In this document: positions 33,597 to 41,100 of the stretch, piece after piece | Layout: every line of letters starts with the position of its first letter | How positions within the stretch are numbered: position 1 is the first letter of the stretch | NCBI GenBank assembly: GCA_027459785.1 | Contig: DAIDGU010000031.1 | Span: 1-62,534, forward strand | Direction: 5' to 3' | DNA: 62,534 nt | Source: Ktedonobacteria bacterium | GTDB taxonomy: Bacteria; Chloroflexota; Ktedonobacteria; Ktedonobacterales; JACDGC01 | The notes under the pieces: generated by a model | Database searches by the model: none | Seen by the model: the letters and a program-made list of their open reading frames with translations, nothing else | Told to the model about the DNA's origin: nothing | Made by a program: the position numbers and the translations under genes

Positions 33597-34898
33597 ATGT
33601 CAGATCACGATTCACAGCGCGCGCCGGAAGGTCCGCCACCCGTCAAACCCTTCAAGAAAAACGTGGAGGAAGGGACAGGCCCGGCTAGTAGCGCGCCACC
33701 CGCCGCGCCACCTTCGGGCGCAACGCCGCCAGCAGCGCCCGATCCTGCGCCCGGTAATCCGGCCTTGCCCACGCCGCCGCTCATTCGGCGCACCGGGGTG
33801 CCTGATCCTGCCGCATCGGGCAATTATCCGGGTGGGGTGCCGCCGGTCGCAGGCGGGCGCGTCGCCGCGCCTAATAACTCCCCCGCGTCGCCCACATCTC
33901 CCGTGAGCAATGGCGGCGTGCCGCCAGCAGGGGCGCACACGGCTCCTCCGCAGCAGCCACCCGCGCACAGCGGACCGGGTTACACGAAGCCCGCGTCGCC
34001 GCAGCCACCGCTCAGCCACACCGGACCCGGCTACCAGCCGCCAGCCCAGTCAGCCGCGCCGCGTCCGCAAGCGCCGCCCGGCGGGCCGGGCTATCAGGTG
34101 CCGGTGACGCCGCGCCAGTTGCCGCCCGCGCAGGGAGCCGGCTACCACGTACCGCCCATGCAGGGCTACCCGCCGGCGGGGATGCAGCCGCATCCCAACG
34201 TCGCGCGCCCGACCATCGCCGTGCGCAACCTGCACCACACGTTTCCGGGCGGCACCTTCCGCCTGAGCGTTCCCATGCTGGATATCATGCCGGGCGAACT
34301 GACCTATATCGGCGGGGCCAGCGGTTCGGGCAAATCGACGCTGATCAAGTTTCTGGCGCTGGAAACCGTCCCCGATGGCGGCGATATCTATATGCTGGAT
34401 CGCCTGATCCGTATGCTGCCGGAAAAGGATCTCGACGATCTGCGCGGCGGCGGGCTGACATACATTCCCCAGGGCCACCTGGGTTTGACCGACAATACCG
34501 CGATTCAAAACATCCAGCGCGTGCTGTATGATTATGACGGCGTTTCGTGGACCCAGGCGGAGCAACAAGCGCAGCATGCCATGCAGATGGTCGGACTGGA
34601 TCCACAGAACCACAAGCAAAAGGTCAAGCTGCTCTCCGGCGGCCAACAGGCGCGCGTCGCCATCGCCAAAGTCTTCGCGCGGGGCCGCCCGATCTGCCTG
34701 GCCGACGAGATTTTGCCGGCGCTGGATGACAAGAGCCGCCATGATGTGTTACGCTTGCTGCAACAACTGGCGCAGGGCGGCTTCACCGTGGCGATCATCG
34801 CCCACCAGCCGGAATTGAAGCAATATTTTCATCGCGTCATCGAGATGCAAGCCGGCCAGATCGTCGGCGACCAGCGCCAGGCACCCAAACCGCTTTAA
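33597..34898 (+). CDS. ABC ATPase with about 200-residue proline-rich N-terminus
   Basis: 433 residues. The first 200 are low-complexity Pro/Ala/Gly with repeated SGPGYTKP, HTGPGYQPP and GGPGYQVP motifs (consensus GPGYxxP), likely disordered. The rest is one ABC domain: Walker A GASGSGKSTL, Q-loop in TYIPQGHLGL, signature LLSGGQQARVAIA, Walker B ICLADEILPALD, where Pro of DEP is replaced and the catalytic Glu remains, and switch His in IIAHQPELK. It resembles LolD/MacB-type ATPases and should pair with the small FtsX-like permease 28 bases downstream. First gene of a seven-gene run with VWA, PP2C and kinase. The N-terminal rod may bind a partner. Confidence 0.85.
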   Translation: MSDHDSQRAPEGPPPVKPFKKNVEEGTGPASSAPPAAPPSGATPPAAPDPAPGNPALPTPPLIRRTGVPDPAASGNYPGGVPPVAGGRVAAPNNSPASPTSPVSNGGVPPAGAHTAPPQQPPAHSGPGYTKPASPQPPLSHTGPGYQPPAQSAAPRPQAPPGGPGYQVPVTPRQLPPAQGAGYHVPPMQGYPPAGMQPHPNVARPTIAVRNLHHTFPGGTFRLSVPMLDIMPGELTYIGGASGSGKSTLIKFLALETVPDGGDIYMLDRLIRMLPEKDLDDLRGGGLTYIPQGHLGLTDNTAIQNIQRVLYDYDGVSWTQAEQQAQHAMQMVGLDPQNHKQKVKLLSGGQQARVAIAKVFARGRPICLADEILPALDDKSRHDVLRLLQQLAQGGFTVAIIAHQPELKQYFHRVIEMQAGQIVGDQRQAPKPL

Positions 34899-34926
34899 CG
34901 ATGCCCGCAGAGGAGAAGCCTACAGC

Positions 34927-35634
34927 ATGCAGCAACCACCCTATCGCCAGCCGCAGATGCCCCCCGTGGGGCCGCGCCAACCCTTCATGAAAGCGCCCGT
35001 CAAGCGTACCGGCATGGATGCGGTGAACTACCGGCTGGGGCGCATCATGCGCAGCTTCACGGATAATCCCTGGCGCGCGGTGATCGTCGCCGGTGCCGTG
35101 GCCGTGGGCGTCGCGCTCTCCATCGCCATCATCGCCGCCGGCGACGGCGTGCAGAGCGCCATCACGAACTTCCTGGGGGCCGCCGACACCGGGCAGGCAT
35201 GTCCCCATCCGCCCCTGCCGAACGGCCTGGACATCTGCCAGATCCAGCAGGTGTTGGATAACACGCAATCGTTGCTGATCAAGCTTGGCGTCGCCTTCAC
35301 CGCCGCGCTGGTGGGATTGATCACGTGGGTGACGATGGGCCAGCGCCGGCGCGATATCGCTATCCGCATGCAGCAGGGCGAGCATCGCGTCGATGTCATC
35401 ACCGATCTGGTGACGGAATCATTGATCTTGTGCGTGGCAGGCGGCTTCGTCGGCGTCATCCTGGGCAATATTATCTGCAACACGCTGAGCGGCGCGCTCA
35501 AGCCGCTGACCTTGCCCGTCAACCCCAGCAGCGTCGTCTCGATCTTCCCGACCACCACCATCCTCAGTTTCGCCGCGACAGCGGTGATCGCCATCTATTA
35601 CGCCACCCGCCGCGATTCCAGCGTCGGCTTGTAA
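34927..35634 (+). CDS. Small FtsX/MacB-like permease
   Basis: 235 residues. Cytoplasmic Pro/Gln-rich start (MQQPPYRQPQMPPVGPRQP), a basic stretch, then a first membrane helix (AVIVAGAVAVGVALSIAII). A short extracytoplasmic loop of about 50 residues with two Cys (QACPHPPLPNGLDICQ) replaces the large MacB periplasmic domain. Then three membrane helices with MGQRRRDIAIRMQQG, the FtsX-type coupling loop that contacts the ATPase. It likely acts with the ATPase encoded just upstream as a mechanotransmission-type complex rather than a classical transporter. Followed by a repeat before the VWA gene. Confidence 0.82.
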   Translation: MQQPPYRQPQMPPVGPRQPFMKAPVKRTGMDAVNYRLGRIMRSFTDNPWRAVIVAGAVAVGVALSIAIIAAGDGVQSAITNFLGAADTGQACPHPPLPNGLDICQIQQVLDNTQSLLIKLGVAFTAALVGLITWVTMGQRRRDIAIRMQQGEHRVDVITDLVTESLILCVAGGFVGVILGNIICNTLSGALKPLTLPVNPSSVVSIFPTTTILSFAATAVIAIYYATRRDSSVGL

Positions 35635-35671
35635 AGGCAAGCGGACGGCGGAGCGGTAACGTTCGCGCCAG

Positions 35672-35750
35672 GGAGCGCGGGCGGTTGAAACCGCGCCTAG
35701 GGGCCGTTGGCCACGAAGTCCGCCGTCGCGGACTAGACACAGACGGATCG
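35672..35750 (+). repeat. Two-hairpin dispersed repeat inside the operon
   Basis: GGGCGGTTGAAACCGCGCCT, a GGGGCCGTTGGCCACGAAG core and the GTCCGCCGTCGCGGAC hairpin. It lies in the gap between permease and VWA genes; the VWA ribosome-binding site (GGAGG) follows directly. Confidence 0.8.
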
Positions 35751-35762
35751 GAGGACCGCGCT

Positions 35763-36653
35763 ATGCCGCAGCCCTATTCACAGCGCCTCAGCCGGCGCTA
35801 TCCCGGTTTGTTCATCATCTTGATCGACCAATCAGGATCGATGCAAGAGACGATCCCCGGCCAGAACGACGTGAGCAAGGCGGATTACGCCGCCAGCGCG
35901 CTCAACGAGGTCATCTACGCGATGATCCGGCAGGGAAAATATGATCCCGCGACCGGCCTGCCGCGCAAGTATGCCTACCTGAGCATCTTCGGCTATGGTT
36001 CGACGGTCAACAGCTTGCTCACCGCCAACGGCGCGCCGATCGACATCGCCTTCATGAGCAACCACCCCTTGCGCTATGAAACGCGCGAGAAGGACGAGTT
36101 CGATGCCGTCAACAACACGTGGGTGCGCACCAGCGAGCGCGTGCCGATCTGGATCGAGCCGCGCGCGGAGGGGCAGACGGAGATGGCCCAGGCGCTGACG
36201 CGCGCCCGCGATGTCATCCGCGCCTGGCTGAACGCGCCGCCGGAGCCGAACCAGGGCGTCCGCCGCGACGGCTTCCCGCCGATTGTGCTGAACATCACCG
36301 ATGGTCAGCACCAGGGCGCGGGTGATCCGCTGGCGGCGGCGCGCGAGATCATGGCGGAACAGACCAGTTGCGGCAACGTCCTACTCTATAATTGCCACTT
36401 CACGCGCGACATGGCGAACCCGACGGTTTTTCCGAACGATGTGAGCCAGGTGGCGCACCTCAATCCCTTCAGCGCGCAGTTGTTCTACATGAGCAGTCCG
36501 ATTCCTGACAACCTGCGCAAGAAAGCGGAAGAGATCAATTCGGGCCGGCCCGTCGCCCCTGGCGCACGCGGCATGGTCTATAATTCCGACGCCAGCATGC
36601 TCGTCCGCTTCTTGACCTGGGGAACGGTCGGCACGACCGGCGTGGAAGGCTGA
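35763..36653 (+). CDS. VWA-domain (TerY-like) protein with complete MIDAS
   Basis: 296 residues from ATG 35763 (GGAGG upstream). The VWA fold starts at once: FIILIDQSGSM gives the MIDAS D22-x-S24-x-S26; T139 in EGQTEM and D180 in NITDGQH complete the metal site. No signal peptide or membrane helix, so it is cytoplasmic. The sequence is close in style to TerY-type VWA proteins that accompany PP2C and kinase genes (TerY-P triad). Here PP2C and kinase follow directly. It likely binds a partner in a metal- and phosphorylation-dependent way. Repeats flank the gene on both sides. Confidence 0.9.
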   Translation: MPQPYSQRLSRRYPGLFIILIDQSGSMQETIPGQNDVSKADYAASALNEVIYAMIRQGKYDPATGLPRKYAYLSIFGYGSTVNSLLTANGAPIDIAFMSNHPLRYETREKDEFDAVNNTWVRTSERVPIWIEPRAEGQTEMAQALTRARDVIRAWLNAPPEPNQGVRRDGFPPIVLNITDGQHQGAGDPLAAAREIMAEQTSCGNVLLYNCHFTRDMANPTVFPNDVSQVAHLNPFSAQLFYMSSPIPDNLRKKAEEINSGRPVAPGARGMVYNSDASMLVRFLTWGTVGTTGVEG

Positions 36654-36657
36654 CGGC

Positions 36658-36722
36658 AGCCGGCGGTTGAAACCGCGCCTAGGGGCGTTCCGCCACGAAA
36701 CCCACCTACGTGGGTTGGAGAT
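36658..36722 (+). repeat. Two-hairpin dispersed repeat inside the operon
   Basis: GCCGGCGGTTGAAACCGCGC, then GGGCGTTCCGCCACGAA and a CCCACCTACGTGGG hairpin that differs in stem sequence but keeps pairing, so the second stem is conserved by structure. Located between VWA and PP2C genes. Confidence 0.8.
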
Positions 36723-36772
36723 CGGCGCACCTGCCGGATGTAGTGCCGAGAAACGAAGAAGGGGTGAATAGA

Positions 36773-38032
36773 ATGACTTCGCCGCCGATAGCACGCGCCA
36801 CAACCACGCCGGCGTTGTGGTGGGTGGGGCTGGGCCTGGCGCTGGTGAGCGTGGTGCTGGGGTTGGTCGCGCTGGTCACGGGTCCGGTGGGCCTGCTGCT
36901 GATTCTGGCGCTGGTGCTGGCCGCCGTGATGGTGCTGGTGTGGGTGTGGCGCTTGCTGACGCCGGTGGCAGCGCCCGCCGCCGTTCCCGCCGCGCCGGTT
37001 CCCGCCGCCGTCAGCGCACGGCCTGTGCTGCGCCAGCAGGGGCCGGTCCCCGTGCCGCCCAGCGGCGCGGCACCACCCTCCACGCACGTCGTGGGTCGCG
37101 CCCCGGCACCGCTTATCCCCGGCCCCGCGCCTGCGCCCGCCGCCTCCCCCGATCCGCGCTGGCTGGAACGCGATCCCTTCTATTCGGCGCTGGAAGCGCC
37201 GGATGCCGCCGTGCGCGCCTTCATCGCGCCCAAGCACGAGGCCGACAGCATGGTGGAATGCGAAGATAGCTACGCGCTGGATAGCGCGGCGCGGCGTTAT
37301 GCCGTGGCTGATGGTGTCAGCGGCAGCGAACTGCCCCGGCCCTGGGCGCGCTTGCTGGCGCGCACCTTCGTCCAGCACCCGAACTACTTCACGGATGCCG
37401 CCGCGTTCGCCGCGCAGTTGCCGCGCCTGGGCGAGCAGTGGCGCGCGTGGGTGACGGAGATCTGGTTCCCCACGCTCAACGGCGGGCGCGCGCCCGGCGA
37501 CGGCGACGCGGAGTTTCAGCGGCGCGTGAAGGCCGGCGCCCAGGCGACCCTGCTGGGCTGCGCGCTGGTCGAGGCCGCGCAGCGGCCCCGGCAGTATACG
37601 GCGCAGGTCGTCGCGGTGGGCGATGCCGACTTCTTCCAGTTCCGCCGCGCCGGCACGGCCTGGCAACAGGTGGCGACGTACCCCATCGCCGATCCGCACG
37701 ATTTTGGGCGCTTCCCGCACACACTGCTGACGAATCCCGATTACGCGGAAAAAGCGGTGGAATGGCGACGCATCGGCGACTTCCCGGTTGAGGCCGGCGA
37801 CCTGTTGGTGCTGGCGACGGACAGCCTGGCGAAGTGGCTGCTGGATCAGGTGCGCGAGGGCGGCAACCAATGGCAACAAGTGTTGGCGTGCCAGAGCGCC
37901 GACGCCTTCACGGCGTTGATCGCCGCCGCGCGCAAAGGGACCGATGGGCATACCGCCCTGGAAGATGACGATGTGACCCTGCTGCTGATCACCGTGCCGC
38001 CTTTCAGCGCGGGGAAAGGTAGCCGCCGATGA
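36773..38032 (+). CDS. Membrane-anchored PP2C-type protein phosphatase
   Basis: 419 residues from ATG 36773. Two membrane helices (about 14-36 and 39-59) at the N-terminus, a Pro/Ala-rich linker (62-125), then a PP2C domain in the cytoplasm. Metal-site motifs: E164-D165 in VECEDSYAL, D180-G181 in YAVADGVSGSE, a later GDADFFQFR, ATDSLAKWL with Asp, and EDDDVTLLLITV near the end, the usual PP2C D-D. It should remove phosphate from Ser/Thr, presumably reversing the kinase encoded next. Its stop overlaps the kinase start as ATGA. Confidence 0.85.
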   Translation: MTSPPIARATTTPALWWVGLGLALVSVVLGLVALVTGPVGLLLILALVLAAVMVLVWVWRLLTPVAAPAAVPAAPVPAAVSARPVLRQQGPVPVPPSGAAPPSTHVVGRAPAPLIPGPAPAPAASPDPRWLERDPFYSALEAPDAAVRAFIAPKHEADSMVECEDSYALDSAARRYAVADGVSGSELPRPWARLLARTFVQHPNYFTDAAAFAAQLPRLGEQWRAWVTEIWFPTLNGGRAPGDGDAEFQRRVKAGAQATLLGCALVEAAQRPRQYTAQVVAVGDADFFQFRRAGTAWQQVATYPIADPHDFGRFPHTLLTNPDYAEKAVEWRRIGDFPVEAGDLLVLATDSLAKWLLDQVREGGNQWQQVLACQSADAFTALIAAARKGTDGHTALEDDDVTLLLITVPPFSAGKGSRR

Positions 38033-39435
38033 TGCCATGGCCCAAACGCAAAGACTATGAACGCGCGCTCCATAGCTGGCAGACGACGCTGCTCGATCCG
38101 GAACTACGCGCCGGCCAGTTGCTGATGGATGGCGCAGGCAATCCCATCCCCCGCGACGGCGCGGGCCTATACGTCTGTGTCTATCAGATCGGCGATTGGA
38201 TCGTGCGCTGCTTCCATACCAACCCCGAAGCGAACACGCGCCCGCCCGACGATATCACCGCGCGTTACCAGGCGATCAGCGACTTTTGTGCGGCGCACGA
38301 GGCACAGGTGCGCGCGTTGGTGCCGACGATCTATCTGCGCGAGGGCATCCAGATCGGCCAGAACGTGGTGCCGCTGGTGAAGATGCGCCTGCTGCGCGGC
38401 TATAGCACGCTGGGCGAGTTCGTCATGCGCCACCATACGAACAGCGCGGTGATGACGATGCTGGCCGATGCCTGGCTGGCACTCGTGACCAACCTGGAAA
38501 ACGCGGGGATGGCGCACGGCGACCTGGACCTGACAAACGTGCTGGTGCAGGACGGCAGCAATCCCCTGCAACTGCGCCTGGTGGATTATGACAACATGTT
38601 CGTGCCGGCGTTGGCGGGGCATCCGCAGAACGAGGGCGGGCATCCGCCGTTCCAGAATCCCTTCATCGCCACGCGGCCCTTCGACGTGACGATGGATCGC
38701 TTTTCGGCGTTAGTGATCTTCATCTGCTTGCGGGCGCTGGCCTTCGATCCGACGCTCTACGGCGAATACCAGGCGGACGAGGGTTCGCGGCTGTTGCTGG
38801 ACGTGCCGGACTACGAAGACTACGGCCTGGCATCGGGCAACATCCTGCGGCTGCGCAAACGCCTGACCCCGGCGCAGATCGATCCCTATTTCGTCGCGCT
38901 GATCACGTCGCTGAAAGACAAAACGTTGCCGCCCCGGCTGGACACGATTGTGCCGGCTGCGACACACCCCACCACCGGACCCGCCGCGCCGGCCCCGCCG
39001 CTGTTGCGCCGCACCACCAATCCCGGCAACATGCAGTCCGCCCCCGTGAACCCGCGTTCCCCCGTGCCGGTGACAGCGGAGCCGGTGCGCCAGGCGCAGC
39101 CAGCGCAACAAGCGCCCGCCTGGCGTGGCGGCGCGGCGCAGGTGCCAGCGGCGAACCAGGCGCAACGCGCGCCGCAGGGCTGGCAAGGGCAACCGCTGCC
39201 CCAGCGGCAGCTCGGCATACAGGGGCAATATGGCAAACCCCAGCCGCAACCTACCCCCAAGCCTTCAATCATCCAGGAGATGTTCGCCAACACCGGCAAT
39301 GTGCTGCTTTTCATCGCCATCCTGGTGGTGGTCATCATCATCCTCTGGGTCGCCTTCCATCTGAATACCAGCGGCAGCATCTTCCTGAACGCTGCCGGCT
39401 GGCTGGAACATGGGCTGTTGACGCGCGGCGGCTGA
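38029..39435 (+). CDS. Ser/Thr protein kinase-like protein with C-terminal membrane anchor
   Basis: 468 residues; ATG 38029 overlaps the phosphatase stop (a second ATG follows at once). Kinase elements: catalytic loop AGMAHGDLDLTNVLV (H163-G164-D165, N170) and metal-binding D186-Y187-D188 in LVDYDNM. The N-lobe motif is WIVRCFHTN then ITARYQAISDF, which matches the VKCF...RYxAIS start of TerY-P-type kinases, but the ATP-contacting Lys is Arg60. A Pro/Gln/Ala-rich linker (about 315-415) leads to one membrane helix (VLLFIAILVVVIIILWVAF), so the kinase is tethered to the inner face. Probably phosphorylates the VWA or ABC partners. Confidence 0.85.
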   Translation: MMPWPKRKDYERALHSWQTTLLDPELRAGQLLMDGAGNPIPRDGAGLYVCVYQIGDWIVRCFHTNPEANTRPPDDITARYQAISDFCAAHEAQVRALVPTIYLREGIQIGQNVVPLVKMRLLRGYSTLGEFVMRHHTNSAVMTMLADAWLALVTNLENAGMAHGDLDLTNVLVQDGSNPLQLRLVDYDNMFVPALAGHPQNEGGHPPFQNPFIATRPFDVTMDRFSALVIFICLRALAFDPTLYGEYQADEGSRLLLDVPDYEDYGLASGNILRLRKRLTPAQIDPYFVALITSLKDKTLPPRLDTIVPAATHPTTGPAAPAPPLLRRTTNPGNMQSAPVNPRSPVPVTAEPVRQAQPAQQAPAWRGGAAQVPAANQAQRAPQGWQGQPLPQRQLGIQGQYGKPQPQPTPKPSIIQEMFANTGNVLLFIAILVVVIIILWVAFHLNTSGSIFLNAAGWLEHGLLTRGG

Positions 39436-39450
39436 AAGGAGCTATCAACC

Positions 39451-40119
39451 ATGCGACACATATCCAGGCTGATTCTGCCGGCCCTGGCGCTCTGTGCGGG
39501 CTGGTTCTTGCTGTGGGCCACACCGGCGATGGCTGCGCCGGGCGCGCTCCAGCACGCCAGCGTCCGTAACCTGCCCGTGGATGTGACGACCACTCCTTCG
39601 GGCAACGGTGGCGGCGCGGTGAGTACGCCTGTGGGGGGATCGAATCCCGGTGTGGGCAGCACGCCCACCAGCGGCGCGATCCCGAATGCACCCTGCCTGC
39701 ACGTGAAGGCGAACGGCGCGGATACCGGCTGCCTGCCCGGTGGCGCACAGACGACGCTGGCCAGCGTGACCGGCGCGCCGCTCGACATCGTCGGCGAGAA
39801 CTGGAGCGACGGCAGCGTCAACATCATGATCTGCCCCGCTGGCAACTGCGCCACCAGCAAAACGCTGACAGCGCAAGCAGCCCACGGCGTTTTCGCCCAG
39901 CGGCTGGCGGACCCCGGCTTCGGCACGTATACGATAAAGGCGCAAGACGGCCAACAGAGCGTCGCCATCACCCTCACGTTGACCCAGGAAGATAACCTCC
40001 TGATTGGTCGCGCGCATGGCATCGCCCTGCCGGTGGGCGGCGCGCTCATCACGGCCCTGCTGTCGCTGCTGGTGTTCCTGGCCAGTGGCTTGCGTGCCGG
40101 CACACCGCAACGGCGCTAG
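39451..40119 (+). CDS. Secreted, C-terminally membrane-anchored protein
   Basis: 222 residues, 15 bases after the kinase gene with AAAGGAG upstream. Signal peptide ILPALALCAGWFLLWATPAMA with cleavage after AMA. A Gly/Thr/Pro-rich region (about 45-75), then a compact domain with four Cys (CLHVKANGADTGC and MICPAGNC), probably disulfide-linked, ending with a C-terminal helix (VGGALITALLSLLVFLASGL) and basic tail. It would display the domain outside the membrane. It may be the sensor or output of the adjoining VWA-PP2C-kinase set. Family not recognised. Confidence 0.75.
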   Translation: MRHISRLILPALALCAGWFLLWATPAMAAPGALQHASVRNLPVDVTTTPSGNGGGAVSTPVGGSNPGVGSTPTSGAIPNAPCLHVKANGADTGCLPGGAQTTLASVTGAPLDIVGENWSDGSVNIMICPAGNCATSKTLTAQAAHGVFAQRLADPGFGTYTIKAQDGQQSVAITLTLTQEDNLLIGRAHGIALPVGGALITALLSLLVFLASGLRAGTPQRR

Positions 40120-40141
40120 AAAAAACTTTTGCGAGGTTCAC

Positions 40142-40972
40142 ATGGCCGCCAGCCGCATCATTGACAACCCGCGTGACATCAAGCTCAGCGACTATGATCC
40201 CGATGACACGAATGGGATGAAACACAAAGACGCCACCGCCGCGCAGCCGAAGCTGGAAGCGCGCCTGTGCGCTCAGCAGGAATTGCTGTACGCCGCCAGC
40301 CGCCAGAGCGTGCTGCTCGTGCTGCAAGGCATGGACACCTCCGGCAAAGACGGCACGGTGAAGCATGTCTTGCAATCGATCAATCCGACTGGCTGCCATG
40401 TGTGGAGCTTCAAAGTCCCATCGGCGGAAGAGGCCGCGCACGACTTCCTGTGGCGCATCCACCAGCGCACGCCGGCGCGCGGCATGATGGCCGTCTTCAA
40501 TCGTTCGCAGTACGAAGATGTGCTGGTCGCGCGGGTGCATAACCTGGTGCCGCGCGACATCTGGCAGGAACGCTACGCGCAGATCAACCATTTCGAGCAC
40601 ATGCTGGCGCAGAACGACACGATCATCCTCAAGTTCTTCCTGCATATCACCAAAGATGAGCAGCGCCAGCGCCTGCTCGCCCGCGAGGACGATCCGACGA
40701 AATCCTGGAAGCTCTCGGTCGGCGATTGGCAGGAGCGGCAGTATTGGGATGCTTATCAGGATGCGTATCAGGACGCCTTGGGCAAGTGCGCTGCCGAGCA
40801 AGCGCCGTGGTACATCGTGCCAGCGAACAAAAAATGGTATCGCAACCACTTCATCCTGCAAACCATCATCGAGCGCCTGGAACCCTATGAGCGCGCCTGG
40901 AACGAAGAGTTGGCCGCGCGCGGCAAAGAGGAACTCGCCGCGCTACGCCAAGCCAAGGTCCACGAGGCATAG
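40142..40972 (+). CDS. PPK2-type polyphosphate:nucleotide phosphotransferase
   Basis: 276 residues from ATG 40142. PPK2 enzymes transfer phosphate between polyphosphate and nucleotides. Walker A LQGMDTSGKDG, Walker B area FNRSQYEDVLVARVHNLV and lid motif DDPTKSWKLSVGDWQER are as in the family. It follows the secreted protein by 22 bases on the same strand, so co-transcription with the kinase genes is likely. It may supply ATP from polyphosphate; a link to the signalling set is inference. Confidence 0.93.
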   Translation: MAASRIIDNPRDIKLSDYDPDDTNGMKHKDATAAQPKLEARLCAQQELLYAASRQSVLLVLQGMDTSGKDGTVKHVLQSINPTGCHVWSFKVPSAEEAAHDFLWRIHQRTPARGMMAVFNRSQYEDVLVARVHNLVPRDIWQERYAQINHFEHMLAQNDTIILKFFLHITKDEQRQRLLAREDDPTKSWKLSVGDWQERQYWDAYQDAYQDALGKCAAEQAPWYIVPANKKWYRNHFILQTIIERLEPYERAWNEELAARGKEELAALRQAKVHEA

Positions 40973-41008
40973 AACAAATCGTACAGACAGCGATCAAGCT
41001 TGCCGGAT

Positions 41009-41095
41009 TGCAGTCCGCGACGGCAGGGCGACCACAAGGGTACGCCCCTTCAGCATCGCCGCTAGGCGCTTAGGCGCGGCTGCAACCGCCGGCTT
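41009..41095 (-). repeat. Two-hairpin repeat interrupted by a second repeat family
   Basis: On the minus strand: GCCGGCGGTTGCAGCCGCGC, then a GCGCCTAGCGGCGATG core, and a final GCCGTCGCGGACTGC. Between core and last stem lies GGGCGTACCCTTGTGGTCGCCCT, another dispersed element seen at 44477 and 45835. One repeat has been inserted in another. Confidence 0.65.
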
Positions 41096-41100
41096 TCTCT

